14,852 nt of DNA from Streptosporangiaceae bacterium (GTDB taxonomy: Bacteria; Actinomycetota; Actinomycetes; Streptosporangiales; Streptosporangiaceae). A program made the position numbers and the translations under genes. Below the pieces are notes generated by a model. It did no database searches. It saw nothing but the letters and a program-made list of their open reading frames with translations, and was not told where the DNA came from. The stretch is from assembly GCA_030045215.1 (NCBI GenBank), contig JASIBJ010000780.1, forward strand, positions 1 through 14,852, written 5' to 3'. Below are positions 1-8,330 of this stretch, in pieces (within the stretch, counting starts at the first letter, position 1; the number at the start of each line of letters is the position of its first letter).

Positions 1-119
1 CAGGCAGAGCCGTCCGAGCCAGACATGAGCCCGTTCCCCCCGAGAGCGGAGCTATCGAGGACGCGCGGGATATGTGCGATGATCCGGCTCGGAAGACCAG
101 AATGCGGTTCCGTCCGAGC

Positions 120-126
120 AGGAGGG
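120..126 (+). promoter_or_regulatory. Ribosome binding site of the nitroreductase gene
   Basis: AGGAGGG lies directly before ATG 130. It decides between this start and the upstream in-frame ATG at 25, which has no comparable Shine-Dalgarno sequence. Confidence 0.65.
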
Positions 127-129
127 CGC

Positions 130-798
130 ATGGACGTCCGGGAGGCGCTGTACACCACCAGGGCAATGCGCAGGGTGCGGCCTGACCCGATTCCCGCGGA
201 CGTGCAGGCACGGATCCTCGATGCGGCGATCCGGGCACCGAGCGGCGGCAACGTGCAAGGCTGGCGGTTCCTGCTTGTCGACGACCCCGCGGTCAAGGCA
301 CAGCTTGGCCCGCTGTATCGCGACGCCATCGGGCAGCTCTGGAAGACCGCGTACGCCGAGCGGATCGAGCGGGCGCGCGGCGCGCCCGGGGACCCGGACA
401 GCGCGGCGCTGCTGCGGGTGGTGGCTTCGGCTCAGCACCTCGCCGATCACTTCGAGGAGGTGCCGCTGTATTTGTTCGGCTTCTCCCGCGGCGACCCGTC
501 TGGAGGGTCCATCTTCCCGGCCATCTGGAGTGCTCAGCTGGCGGCCAGAGCCGAGGGCGTAGGCAGCGCGCTGACGTCCGTGCTCGGGATCTTCCACGGC
601 GCGGAGGCGATGCAGATACTGGGCGTACCTGAGGGCAAGGGCTGGGTGATGGCGTGCTGCGTCTCCTTCGGATACCCCTCCGGCCGCTGGGGCGTCGCGG
701 CCCGGCGGCCCGTGCATGAGGTGGCCTACCGCAACCGCTGGGGTAACCCCGTCGGGTTCGAGGTCGCCGAGCCGCTGTGGCCCGTGACCGCTAGCTGA
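130..798 (+). CDS. Nitroreductase-family FMN-dependent oxidoreductase
   Basis: The predicted 222-aa protein has the nitroreductase fold signatures. The N-terminal TTRAMRRVRP stretch (residues 9-18) corresponds to the family's TRR motif that contacts FMN phosphate. APSGGNVQGWRF (36-47) is the usual FMN-binding APS..N.Q.W segment. A helix-rich GSIFPAIW...GVGS segment (126-146) and a C-terminal GYP...RRPVHEVAY segment (181-200) follow. Such enzymes use NAD(P)H and FMN to reduce nitroaromatics, quinones or other electron-poor substrates; the substrate here cannot be read from sequence. The frame is open from 25, but I chose ATG 130 because family homology starts at MDVREAL and an AGGAGGG sits 4 nt upstream. 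It stands alone, with about 100 bp before the next gene. Family call is firm; substrate unknown. Confidence 0.9.
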   Translation: MDVREALYTTRAMRRVRPDPIPADVQARILDAAIRAPSGGNVQGWRFLLVDDPAVKAQLGPLYRDAIGQLWKTAYAERIERARGAPGDPDSAALLRVVASAQHLADHFEEVPLYLFGFSRGDPSGGSIFPAIWSAQLAARAEGVGSALTSVLGIFHGAEAMQILGVPEGKGWVMACCVSFGYPSGRWGVAARRPVHEVAYRNRWGNPVGFEVAEPLWPVTAS

Positions 799-901
799 CA
801 AGCTCCGCGCGCTGCAGCGGCGTGCGGGTCTCGGGCAGAATCTCCGGTTAGCCCTCCTGGCCGCGCTGGTAGAAGTGGGCAGTCCCGGCCGATGATGAGC
901 C

Positions 902-2062
902 ATGGGCTACCGGGATGCCGGACCAGGTCGGCCTGGCGATGATGATGTCGTCGGGTTCGGTCATGACCGCCCGGCGCGCCGACCCTGGCAGACCGGCGCG
1001 CTGCTGGCGCTGGCGGGCTGCGCCGTTGTCGCGCTGGCGGTCGTGCGGCTTGGGCATCTTGGGCACAAGCCGCACACGCTGTCGCGATCGGAGCCGCCGC
1101 CGGTGGTGGTGACTCGGGCCGGCCGCGACCTGCTCGGTGTCACCGCGAACTGGGACGTGTTCGCCCGCGGGTCCAACTACCTAGTCCGGATTCAGCTCGC
1201 CAGCGGCGAGGTCACCCGCACGGCCGTACCGGCATTGGAGTCCAACAATCCAGTGGTCTCGTTTCTGGTCGGCCCGCACGAAGCGGTCATCCGCTCCTAC
1301 GACCAGGTGGCCGGCTACGTCGTTCGCGACGGTGATCCGGCGCGGCTGCTCACCGGCGTGCTCGCGAACTATGTTGGCCCGCTCCTGCCCGGCCCGGACG
1401 ACTCGCAGGCCTGGGCGCTCATCGCCGGGCCGGCTTATCAGCGACTGGCACTGATCGGACTGGACGGGAGGGTCACGGGGACGTCGATCAGGCTCCCGCC
1501 GGGCGGCCCGCTGCCCGCGACCGCGATCCCCGACCAGCGCGGCTACGCGATGGTGTTGACCATCGCCAACCGTATCTATGACGCCGGGCCGACCTGGGAC
1601 CGCAGGGTTCCGTCGATGGTGATCGCGATCGGGCCGACCGCCTGGCTGTCCCTTGCCTGCCACCGGCGCTGCCGCAACGTCGTCACCGACGCCGAGACCG
1701 GCGCGCAGCGGACTCTGCCGGGGCCGGGACTGACGGACTCGGCCTTTACCTGGCCAACGCTGGGAGTCATCTCGCCCGATGGCGGCGTCGCCGCCGTGCC
1801 CGTCATGCAGGCAAGTTCCTCAGGCGGCGTCGTCCTCGACCTGGTCAACCTCAGGACTGGCGCCCGAGTTCAGGCGGACGTGGCCATGAGCCCGGTGCCC
1901 GCCTATCAGGGGATGGCCTGGTCACCGGACAGCCGGTGGCTGTTCGCTGTCGCGTCGGGCGGGCGGCTGGTGGCCGTGAATCCGACTACCGGGCAGGTCA
2001 CCGGCCTGGGGATGCCGCTCCCGCCGGTCAGCCAGGTTGCGGTCAGGCCGGCATCAGGCTAG
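902..2062 (+). CDS. Membrane-anchored beta-propeller-like protein, paralogue A
   Basis: I do not recognise a named family for this 386-aa protein. A polar N-terminus (1-28) ends in basic RPARR, followed by one hydrophobic segment (about 31-50), which suggests N-in, C-out topology with no cleavage site. The remaining ~330 residues read like beta-propeller blades: repeated strand-turn units, an ISPDGG motif near 295 and WSPDSRWLF near 340, as in TolB/WD40-like propellers. Two cysteines, C253 and C257 (ACHRRCRNVV), lie in the predicted outer domain and could form a disulfide or bind metal. It aligns along its whole length with the next gene (902-2062 versus 2217-3404), so the two arose by duplication. 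ATG 902 has only a weak ribosome site. A sensor or surface scaffold role is a guess. Confidence 0.75.
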   Translation: MGYRDAGPGRPGDDDVVGFGHDRPARRPWQTGALLALAGCAVVALAVVRLGHLGHKPHTLSRSEPPPVVVTRAGRDLLGVTANWDVFARGSNYLVRIQLASGEVTRTAVPALESNNPVVSFLVGPHEAVIRSYDQVAGYVVRDGDPARLLTGVLANYVGPLLPGPDDSQAWALIAGPAYQRLALIGLDGRVTGTSIRLPPGGPLPATAIPDQRGYAMVLTIANRIYDAGPTWDRRVPSMVIAIGPTAWLSLACHRRCRNVVTDAETGAQRTLPGPGLTDSAFTWPTLGVISPDGGVAAVPVMQASSSGGVVLDLVNLRTGARVQADVAMSPVPAYQGMAWSPDSRWLFAVASGGRLVAVNPTTGQVTGLGMPLPPVSQVAVRPASG

Positions 2063-2070
2063 TGAGGCGC

Positions 2071-2108
2071 GGCCCGGCTAGTCAGGCCCGGCCCGGCTAG
2101 CGTGGCCC
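2071..2108. repeat. 19-bp tandem repeat, two copies
   Basis: Two adjacent 19-bp units at 2071-2089 and 2090-2108 share GGCCCGGCTAG and a final GGCCC and differ only in the three bases between. It begins 8 bp after the stop of paralogue A. A shorter related element (CAGGCTAGTGAGG) overlaps the stop itself. Confidence 0.7.
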
Positions 2109-2120
2109 GGTCTGAGGAAG

Positions 2121-2149
2121 TGCGCGGGCGGCTGGGTGTCGCCCGCGCA
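2121..2149 (+). terminator. Perfect GC-rich hairpin between the two paralogues
   Basis: TGCGCGGGCG (2121-2130) and CGCCCGCGCA (2140-2149) form a perfect 10-bp stem around a 9-nt loop, 58 bp after the stop of paralogue A. No T-run follows, which is common for actinomycete terminators. It could end transcription of paralogue A or act as a stabilising RNA structure in a read-through transcript. Confidence 0.5.
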
Positions 2150-2216
2150 GGGGTCGGCGCCGAAGTGCATGAGGCGCATCTGCCGTAAAGGCGCCGCGCG
2201 GGTCGATCATTGATCC

Positions 2217-3404
2217 ATGGGCGGCTCGGGCGACCTGGCACCGGCAGGGCCGGACCGGCCGGCGGGGCCGGACCGGCCGGCCCAGGCGGGGGCCAGCGCG
2301 GACGAGGTGGTGGAGTTCGGCCTGCCGCCGTCCCGGCGCCGGCCGGTCCCCTGGTGGGTAGTGCCGGCTGTGGTACTCGCCGCCGCCGTCGCCGTCATCG
2401 CGGTCCGCTCGGCCCTGCACCACGCGCCGTCCCAGCAGACGGTGGCCGTGACGTTCACCGGCCGGCCAATCCTCGGCGTGCGGGCCTCCTGGGAGGTGTT
2501 CGCCCTCGGGCCCCGTGACCTGGTCGCCATCGACCTCGCGCGCGGGAAGATCACGACCACGGTGCTCCCAGCCAGGGTGAGCGGCGCACCGTACACGTGG
2601 TTCCTTGTCGGGCCGCGCGAGGCCATCATCCGTTCCGTGGCCGGCTTTGGGCCGGGTTACGTCGTTGCCGACGGCGGCCCGGCCCGCCCGCTGCCCGCAA
2701 CGCTGGCGGGCGACGGTCCGCTGCTCCCCGGCCCCGCGCCCGGCGAGGCGTGGCGATACTCCTGGCTCGGTGACTCGCCGACCATGACGCTCGTGACGCT
2801 GGAGGGCCGTCCGGTCGGCCCGACGATCACGCTGGCGCCGCCGCATCACCCGGGGCCGGGAATGCCAGCAGCCGACGGCTCGGGTGGCGTTCTGCTGCTG
2901 GGAAGCGCCGGGGAGGTCTACGACGCCGGGCCTGATCGGCGCCTTCAGGTGAACGGGCAGGTGATCGCGGTCGGGCCGACCCGCTGGCTCATGGTGTCGT
3001 GCCGCAACGGCCCGCGCTGCCGCAACGTGGTCTACGACCCTCGGTCTGGTGCGTTGCGCGTGCTGCCAGGCCCGGCGCTCACGGGCTTGGCGTACACGTG
3101 GCCGCCAGCGGGCGTGATCTCGCCGGACGGCTCGGCTGCCGCCATCATCGATACTGCCGCCGTCGACACCACCACCGGACCGGCCACGATCCGCCTGATC
3201 AACCTGATGACGGGCGCCGACACGCGGCTCGCCGTGCCTCCCGACCAGGACGCCGGCAGCCAGTCGATGGCCTGGTCGCCGGACGGCCGGTGGCTGTTCC
3301 TCACCGACGACGGACGGCTGCTGGCCGTCAACGCCAGGACGGGGCAGGTGACGGGGCTCGGCGTCAAGCTGCCGGACGTCAGTCAGGTGGCAGTCCGCCC
3401 CTGA
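2217..3404 (+). CDS. Membrane-anchored beta-propeller-like protein, paralogue B
   Basis: This 395-aa protein has the same plan as its upstream neighbour. The cytoplasmic tail is Pro/Ala-rich and contains two AGPDRP hexapeptide repeats (10-21). A basic SRRRPVPWW stretch leads into a membrane segment (about 46-64), then a propeller-like outer domain. Conserved with paralogue A are the LGV..W.VF opening, FLVGP.EA.IRS, GPLLPGP, YDAGP, the Cys pair (C262/C268, here spaced by five residues instead of three), CRNVV, GVISPDG, AWSPD.RWLF and the C-terminal TGQVTGLG...VSQVAVRP. By eye, identity is close to half over the outer domain. ATG 2217 has no strong ribosome site. The 3' end overlaps the convergent lipid kinase gene by 26 bp. 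Function unknown; localisation is an inference from the hydrophobic segment. Confidence 0.75.
   Translation: MGGSGDLAPAGPDRPAGPDRPAQAGASADEVVEFGLPPSRRRPVPWWVVPAVVLAAAVAVIAVRSALHHAPSQQTVAVTFTGRPILGVRASWEVFALGPRDLVAIDLARGKITTTVLPARVSGAPYTWFLVGPREAIIRSVAGFGPGYVVADGGPARPLPATLAGDGPLLPGPAPGEAWRYSWLGDSPTMTLVTLEGRPVGPTITLAPPHHPGPGMPAADGSGGVLLLGSAGEVYDAGPDRRLQVNGQVIAVGPTRWLMVSCRNGPRCRNVVYDPRSGALRVLPGPALTGLAYTWPPAGVISPDGSAAAIIDTAAVDTTTGPATIRLINLMTGADTRLAVPPDQDAGSQSMAWSPDGRWLFLTDDGRLLAVNARTGQVTGLGVKLPDVSQVAVRP
2247..2281 (+). repeat. 18-bp in-frame tandem repeat in paralogue B
   Basis: A 17-bp identical core recurs at 2247-2263 and 2265-2281 (period 18 bp) and encodes the doubled AGPDRP hexapeptide in the cytoplasmic tail. 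Paralogue A lacks it. Confidence 0.75.
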
Positions 3405-4392
3405 CCCGCCTGGGGCGGCCCGGCACGCGCACGACCAGCGCGCCCGGCCGGACTGCCACGGTCAGCGAGTCGGACGGCCCGATCATCTCGCCGTCCACCT
3501 GTCTGGGCAGTTCCTGACCGGCCCGGATCTCAACCCGTCGCGCCCGGTACCGTTCCAGGCGGCTGTCGTCGCGATCGCTCGCGGCGAGGACGCGAAAGCC
3601 GACGCTGGTCCAGTCGGCCAGCCCGGCCGGGGCGAGTATCCCGACGTCGAGCACGCCGTCGTCCGGCCGGGCGGCCGGGAGCAGCGGGAACCCGCCGGGC
3701 AGCAGGCCGCAGTTGCCGACGACCACGGTCCTGGCCCGCCTGACAAATTCCGGGCCGGCGTCCACCCGGATGGTGAACTCAGCGGGCCGAGCGGGCAACT
3801 GCCGAGTTGACGCCGCCGCGTAGGCGAGCCAGCCCGCATGCCGCTTGAGCCAGTCGGGCGTCGCGCCGACCACGGCCGCGTCCAGCCCGATGCCGGCCAT
3901 CGCGACACTCGTCATGCCATCGGCGATGGCCAGGTCGATCAGCTTGTCCAGCCCGCCGAATCCGGCCCGCAGGGCCGCGCTCAGATCTCGAGGCACCCCG
4001 AGCGAGCGTGCCGTCAGGTTTGCGGTCCCGGCCGGCACGATGGCCAGCGGCACGCCGGTGGCGGCCAGCTCCTGCGCGCAGGCCCGTACGGTGCCGTCAC
4101 CGCCGACGGCGAACACGACGGCGGCGCCCTCGTCGAGGGCCTGCCGCGTCATCCCCGCGCCGCCGTCGGCCAGCGTGGTCATCAGCACCAGCGGCGGCGC
4201 CCAGCCGCTCTCGGCGGCGGCCTGGGCAAACCGGGTCCGCAGCCCGCCCAGACCACGGGACCGCAAGCCGTTCACCACGAACGCCGCCAGTCCGGGATTC
4301 GCCGGCCGTCGGGCGGCGAATCCCGCATCGCCGTGCCCACCGGGGAGGGCATCCCCGGACCCGCCGATGTCCCGCTGCCCGTCCCGGTCCAC
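3379..4392 (-). CDS. Diacylglycerol kinase family lipid kinase
   Basis: The predicted 337-aa protein carries the DAGK catalytic domain (YegS/DgkB type). It has AVGGDGT (GGDGT at residues 97-101, the nucleotide-binding signature), VPAGTANLTARSLGVP (about 119-134, the second conserved loop), a central GIGLDAAVV segment, and a C-terminal beta-sandwich with GGFPLLPAARPDDGVLDV and a final EIRAGQELPRQVDGE stretch. These enzymes phosphorylate diacylglycerol or related lipids with ATP at the inner face of the membrane, giving phosphatidic acid. The frame is open to 4539; I chose GTG 4392 because it lies 4 bp after the phosphoglucomutase stop (TAG at 4399-4397), which suggests translational coupling. 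The first 35 residues look unconserved, so a later GTG (the VV before NGLRSRG) is an alternative start. It is the last gene of the operon. Lipid substrate not predictable. Confidence 0.85.
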   Translation of the reverse strand: MDRDGQRDIGGSGDALPGGHGDAGFAARRPANPGLAAFVVNGLRSRGLGGLRTRFAQAAAESGWAPPLVLMTTLADGGAGMTRQALDEGAAVVFAVGGDGTVRACAQELAATGVPLAIVPAGTANLTARSLGVPRDLSAALRAGFGGLDKLIDLAIADGMTSVAMAGIGLDAAVVGATPDWLKRHAGWLAYAAASTRQLPARPAEFTIRVDAGPEFVRRARTVVVGNCGLLPGGFPLLPAARPDDGVLDVGILAPAGLADWTSVGFRVLAASDRDDSRLERYRARRVEIRAGQELPRQVDGEMIGPSDSLTVAVRPGALVVRVPGRPRRVRGGLPPD

Positions 4393-4396
4393 CGGC

Positions 4397-6043
4397 CTAG
4401 AGCACGGTCGCCAGCACGTCCCGCGCCTCGTCCTGGATCCTGGCCAGGTGCCCGGCACCCCGGAAGGATTCCGCGTACAGCTTGTACACGTCCTCGGTGC
4501 CGGACGGGCGCGCGGCGAACCACCCGGACTCGGTGACAACCTTGATGCCGCCGAGCGGCTCGCCGTTGCCAGGCGCGGTCGTCAGCCGGGCCAGCACCTT
4601 GTCCCCGGCCAGTGTCTCGGCGCTGAACTGTTCAGGGGACAGCTTGGCCAGGGCCGCCTTCTGCTCGCGCGTGGCCGGGGCGTCGATCCGCGCGTACACG
4701 GACTCGCCGAGCCTCGACGTCAGCTCGCGGTACCGCTCGCTGGGGGTGGCGCCCGTGACGGCGAGGATCTCGGCCGCCAGCAAGTCCATGATGATCCCGT
4801 CCTTGTCCGTGGTCCACACCGAACCGTCGCGGCGCAGGAACGACGCGCCGGCGCTCTCCTCGCCGCCGAACCCGATGCTGCCGTCGCGCAGTCCAGGAAC
4901 GAACCACTTGAACCCGACGGGCACCTCCATCAAGCCGCGCCCGAGATCGTCGGCGACCCGGTCGATCACCGACGAGCTGACCATTGTCTTGCCAACCGAC
5001 GCCTGCGCCGGCCACCCCTGCCGGCGGCTGAACAGGTAGTCGATCGCGACCGCCAGGTAATGGTTGGGGTTCATCAGCCCGGCGTCCGGCGTCACGATGC
5101 CGTGCCGGTCGGCATCGGTATCGTTGCCGGTGGCAATCGCGAAGTCGAGCCGCCGGCCGATGAGCGAGGCCATCGCCGACGGCGAGGAGCAGTCCATCCG
5201 GATCCGGCCGTCCCAATCCAGCGTCATGAATCGGAATGTCGGGTCTACGTGCGGATTCACGACCGTCAGGTTGAGGCCGTAGCGGCTGGCGATCTCGCCC
5301 CAGTAATCAACGCTCGCGCCACCAAGCGGATCGGCGCCGATCCGCACTCCGGCCGCCCTGATCGCGTCCAGGTCGACCACCGAGCTCAGGTCCCCGACGT
5401 ACTGGCCAAGGAAGTCGTGCCTGCCCGTCTTTCCCCTGGCCCGCGCGAGCGGAATGCGGCGTACCCCGTGGAGCCCGCCGCGGAGCAACTCGTTCGCCCG
5501 CTCCTGGATGCGCGCGGTGATGTCCGATCCGGCCGGCCCGCCACTTGGCGGGTTGTACTTGAACCCGCCGTCCTCGGGCGGGTTGTGCGACGGGGTCACG
5601 ACGATGCCGTCGGCCAGCCCGGCCGGCGGCCCGTCCGCTTCGGTAGTCAGGCCACCGTTGTGCTCGATGATCGCGCGTGACACCGCGGGCGTGGGGGTGT
5701 AGCCGTCGCGCTTGTCCGCCAGCACCGCGACATCGTTGGCTGTCAGTACCTCAAGCGCGGTGACCAGGGCGGGCTCGGACAGGGCGTGGGTGTCCCGGCC
5801 GATGAACAGCGGACCGGTGATGCCGGCGGCGGAGCGGTAGTCGCAGATTGCCTGCGTCGCGGCGGCGATGTGGTCCTCGTTGAACGAAAGCCGCAGCGCG
5901 CTCCCGCGGTGCCCGGACGTGCCGAAGGTCACCTGCTGGGCCGGATCGGCCGGATCGGGATGCTCGGCGAAGTAAGCCGTGACGAGCTTCGCCACGTCCA
6001 CCAGGTCTTCGTACGTCGCCGGCTTGCCGGCCCGCTCGTCCAT
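4397..6043 (-). CDS. pgm: Phosphoglucomutase, E. coli Pgm type
   Basis: The 548-aa protein interconverts glucose-1-phosphate and glucose-6-phosphate, linking glycolysis to glycogen, trehalose and nucleotide-sugar synthesis. It is near the E. coli Pgm length (about 546) and follows it from the N-terminal RAGKPA onward. FGTSGHRGS is at 40-48; the phosphoserine loop [11 protein letters not shown] has catalytic Ser152. The Mg2+ loop is [10 protein letters not shown] (Asp308, Asp310, Asp312), the sugar-binding GGEESAGAS starts at 393, and the phosphate-binding RPSGTED starts at 512. All four active-site regions are intact. ATG 6043 is chosen because it gives the family N-terminus; an in-frame ATG at 6079 would overlap the upstream gene and add nonconserved residues. 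The gap to the upstream mutase stop is 16 bp, so the two are co-transcribed. Confidence 0.96.
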   Translation of the reverse strand: MDERAGKPATYEDLVDVAKLVTAYFAEHPDPADPAQQVTFGTSGHRGSALRLSFNEDHIAAATQAICDYRSAAGITGPLFIGRDTHALSEPALVTALEVLTANDVAVLADKRDGYTPTPAVSRAIIEHNGGLTTEADGPPAGLADGIVVTPSHNPPEDGGFKYNPPSGGPAGSDITARIQERANELLRGGLHGVRRIPLARARGKTGRHDFLGQYVGDLSSVVDLDAIRAAGVRIGADPLGGASVDYWGEIASRYGLNLTVVNPHVDPTFRFMTLDWDGRIRMDCSSPSAMASLIGRRLDFAIATGNDTDADRHGIVTPDAGLMNPNHYLAVAIDYLFSRRQGWPAQASVGKTMVSSSVIDRVADDLGRGLMEVPVGFKWFVPGLRDGSIGFGGEESAGASFLRRDGSVWTTDKDGIIMDLLAAEILAVTGATPSERYRELTSRLGESVYARIDAPATREQKAALAKLSPEQFSAETLAGDKVLARLTTAPGNGEPLGGIKVVTESGWFAARPSGTEDVYKLYAESFRGAGHLARIQDEARDVLATVL

Positions 6044-6059
6044 GCTGCCTGCCAGGGTC

Positions 6060-8024
6060 TTAAGTCTGCCCAGCCTCATCACGCCTGAGTTTCTCCTGCA
6101 TCGGCAGGACGTCCGGCAGATCCAGCGCCGCGGCCGACAGGTCATACCCTGCCCGCCTGGCCAGGTCGGCATACACCGCCGAGCAATCTGCCCGCACCTT
6201 GGGCTCGAGTTCAGCGAACCGGCTGGCGGCGAGCCCCCGCGGCCCCGGCGGCTCGGCGTAATCGAAGTAGTACTTCAGCTTGGCCTCGGTGCCCGAGGGC
6301 CGGACCACGACCCGGTAATGCGCGCTGGCAAATTCCAGCACATCCCGAGAAGCCCGCTCGCCCTCGGTTAGCGGCCCGGTCGTGCCGTCGACCAGGAAGT
6401 CTCGCCTGCTGACCACCGGCTCGCTGCCGATCCGCTCCATCGGCTGCTCGCGGAGCGAGAGCATGACTGTCTTGATGGTCTCGGCTCCCTCGGCGCCGAG
6501 CAGGACCAGCGAGCGGCCGTACTCGAGGTGCACGCCGGTCGCCTCGAAGACCTTCATCAGGTAGTCCCACAGCGTCCGGCCCGAGCTGCGCATCAGCGCG
6601 TGCAGGTGGGCGATGAGGTACCCGCCGGAGGCGGCGTCCTTGTCCCGCAGGTCGGTCGTGGTCAGGTAGCCGTGGCTCTCCTCGCTGGCCAGCACCAGGT
6701 CAGGCAGCGCGCCCGCGCTCTCCGCGTTGTCCAGTAGCTGGCCGATGAACTTGAACCCGATCATCAGGTCGTCGGTCAGGTCGATGCCGGAGCCCAACGC
6801 GGCGATGGCGCGCAGCACGCGGCTCGTCGCCACGGTCGTGATGATCGATCCGGACAGGCGCGGCCCGTCGGGGTCGGCGGCCAGGAAGTAGCCCAGGATC
6901 GCGCCGATCTGGTTGCCGGTCAGGTGGCGCCACTCGCCCGACGGCAGCCGCACCTCGACGCCCAGCCGATCGGCGTCCGGGTCGGTGGACAGCACCAGCT
7001 CGGCGCCGACCGTGGCCGCGAAGTCGATCGCCGGGTCGGTCACGCCGGGGATCTCGGGGTTCGGCGAGCGCAGCGGGATCGGCGCGAACGACCCGTCCGG
7101 GTACTGGTCGGGCGGCACGTGCAGCTGGAATCCGGCGCCGGTCACCGTCTCCCCGACGTTGGCCAGCCCGGTTCCGCACAGCGGCGTGTACACGATCGGG
7201 ATCTCCGGCGCCACAGCGGCCGAGGCCGAGCACAGCGCCTTGGCCCGGCCGGTGTACATGCTGATGTACCGGCGGTGCACCTCAGGCGGGATCGGACCGG
7301 CCGCGCCGGCGTGACCCGCCACCAGGGTCTCGATCTGCGGGTCGAGCACTACCTGCTCGACGGTCGAGGACAGGTTCGCGTCGTCCGGCGGGCAGTACTG
7401 GCCGCCGGTGGGGGTGTAGACCTTCAGCCCGTTGTCGTCGGGGTGATTGTGCGAGGCCGACACGTTCAGGCCCCCGGCTGCGCCGAGGTCCCTGATCGCG
7501 AACGACAGCTCGGGCGTGGGCATGTACGCGTCGTCATCGCCGGGCGCGGTCATCACGGTCTCGACCCCGTACACCGCGTAGATCTGGCAGGCCAGCTGGG
7601 CGAGGCTGCGCGAGCTGGTGCCGAGCAGCGACCAGTCGGGCCCCATGAACGCATGGAGCTGGTTGATGTCGGTGAAGACGCGGGTGTCGTTGGCCACGAC
7701 CACGAGCAGGTCGTCGCGGTCGGCGGTCTTGCGCAGGAACTCGCAGTGCCCGGCCACCGTCAGCGCGAGCGTGCGAGGGTTGATCCGGTTCGGGCCGATG
7801 CCGACCCGGCCGCGCCGCCCGCCCGTGCCGAACGGGATGTCGACCCGGAACGAGTCGATGATCAGCCCGGTCGGCGCCAGCTCGGCGAACCTGGTCAGCT
7901 CGGCGGCTTGAATGAACGGCTGAGGCGTGCCCAGCCAGGCGCGCAGCGTATCGGCGGCGGCCGCCCCGCCGCTCGGCTGGCTGGCTACCTCTTCTAGACG
8001 CCGGTTAAGGCCAGGGTCGGTCAT
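6060..8024 (-). CDS. Alpha-D-phosphohexomutase (PMM/PGM2-like), 654 aa
   Basis: This is a second, distinct member of the phosphohexomutase superfamily. All four active-site regions are present: FGTGGRRG (65-72), [11 protein letters not shown] with catalytic Ser191, the metal loop [11 protein letters not shown] (Asp348, Asp350, Asp352), EESHGY (448-453) and [13 protein letters not shown] (575-587). The HNHPDD catalytic loop, the EESHG sugar loop and the length above 600 aa resemble PGM2/phosphopentomutase-type or bacterial phosphomannomutase/phosphoglucomutase proteins rather than the neighbouring Pgm. Which of mannose-, glucose- or pentose-1-phosphate it handles cannot be decided from sequence alone. 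ATG 8024 is preceded by GGAGG (8032-8028). It is the first gene of the three-gene operon with pgm and the lipid kinase. Confidence 0.9.
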   Translation of the reverse strand: MTDPGLNRRLEEVASQPSGGAAAADTLRAWLGTPQPFIQAAELTRFAELAPTGLIIDSFRVDIPFGTGGRRGRVGIGPNRINPRTLALTVAGHCEFLRKTADRDDLLVVVANDTRVFTDINQLHAFMGPDWSLLGTSSRSLAQLACQIYAVYGVETVMTAPGDDDAYMPTPELSFAIRDLGAAGGLNVSASHNHPDDNGLKVYTPTGGQYCPPDDANLSSTVEQVVLDPQIETLVAGHAGAAGPIPPEVHRRYISMYTGRAKALCSASAAVAPEIPIVYTPLCGTGLANVGETVTGAGFQLHVPPDQYPDGSFAPIPLRSPNPEIPGVTDPAIDFAATVGAELVLSTDPDADRLGVEVRLPSGEWRHLTGNQIGAILGYFLAADPDGPRLSGSIITTVATSRVLRAIAALGSGIDLTDDLMIGFKFIGQLLDNAESAGALPDLVLASEESHGYLTTTDLRDKDAASGGYLIAHLHALMRSSGRTLWDYLMKVFEATGVHLEYGRSLVLLGAEGAETIKTVMLSLREQPMERIGSEPVVSRRDFLVDGTTGPLTEGERASRDVLEFASAHYRVVVRPSGTEAKLKYYFDYAEPPGPRGLAASRFAELEPKVRADCSAVYADLARRAGYDLSAAALDLPDVLPMQEKLRRDEAGQT

Positions 8025-8027
8025 TAT

Positions 8028-8032
8028 CCTCC
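8028..8032 (-). promoter_or_regulatory. Ribosome binding site of the 654-aa mutase
   Basis: GGAGG on the minus strand, three bases before ATG 8024. It supports this start as the beginning of the operon. Confidence 0.6.
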
Positions 8033-8216
8033 GCCGCGTCCGCAGGCAATTCTCGGGACAACAACCTTATTGCGGAACGAGGCGGGATCCGCTGGCGGCC
8101 CCGTAACTGGACGCGCGCTCTCCCGGACAAGCGCCAGCCAGCCACCAGCGAACCCGGCCACCGCGGGCCCGGGACGGGCATTGTCACCGAACGGTCTGCC
8201 CGAGTCGCCAGGAAAC

Positions 8217-8247
8217 ATGACATGCGTAAACCGCCGAGCCCTACGAT
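8217..8247 (+). promoter_or_regulatory. Candidate promoter for the PLP-enzyme operon
   Basis: ATGACA (8217-8222) matches the vegetative -35 consensus TTGACA at five of six positions. TACGAT (8242-8247) fits the actinomycete -10 pattern TAnnnT. The 19-bp spacer is slightly long. It would start transcription near 8254, about 75 nt before the GTG start. This is pattern matching only. Confidence 0.35.
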
Positions 8248-8321
8248 GCGTCAGAAGTTCGTGACGCCAGCGCGCCCCCTCCGTTTGCTGGCAGCGGTTC
8301 CCTGGTCTCGCTCGCCCTTGT

Positions 8322-8326
8322 GGAGG
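8322..8326 (+). promoter_or_regulatory. Ribosome binding site of the class V aminotransferase-like gene
   Basis: GGAGG four bases before GTG 8331. It fixes this GTG as the start although the conserved domain begins about 40 residues later. Confidence 0.65.
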
Positions 8327-8330
8327 ACTG

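Larger units (their letters stand above)
8025..8330. promoter_or_regulatory. Divergent intergenic region between the mutase operon and the PLP-enzyme operon
   Basis: These 306 bp separate two divergently transcribed operons and must hold promoters for both. I see no coding frame, tRNA or strong inverted repeat. The region is less GC-rich in patches (8056-8072 and 8211-8230). On the minus strand a TAAGGT at about 8068-8063 fits a -10 hexamer, but I found no convincing -35. The plus-strand candidate is listed separately. Confidence 0.6.

Noticed and set aside
10..119. CCGTCCGAGC repeated at 10-19 and 110-119
   Set aside because: Only 10 bp, two copies, in GC-rich sequence; not enough to claim a binding site or duplication.
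25..129. N-terminal extension of the nitroreductase starting at ATG 25
   Set aside because: The extra 35 residues lack family similarity, while ATG 130 has a near-perfect ribosome site and the usual family start.
4700..5140. Unusual metal loop [10 protein letters not shown] in Pgm compared with the E. coli protein
   Set aside because: The three metal-binding Asp positions are kept, and such variation is normal among actinomycete phosphoglucomutases, so it does not suggest altered activity.
3845..5680. A 611-aa open frame on the + strand across the lipid kinase and phosphoglucomutase
   Set aside because: It is antisense to two genes with intact catalytic motifs. Its translation is rich in Arg, Pro, Ala and His with no recognisable domain, as expected of a high-GC shadow frame.
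6924..7997. A 357-aa open frame on the + strand opposite the 654-aa mutase
   Set aside because: Antisense shadow of a clear phosphohexomutase; the translation is low-complexity Arg/Gly/Val/His with no motif.
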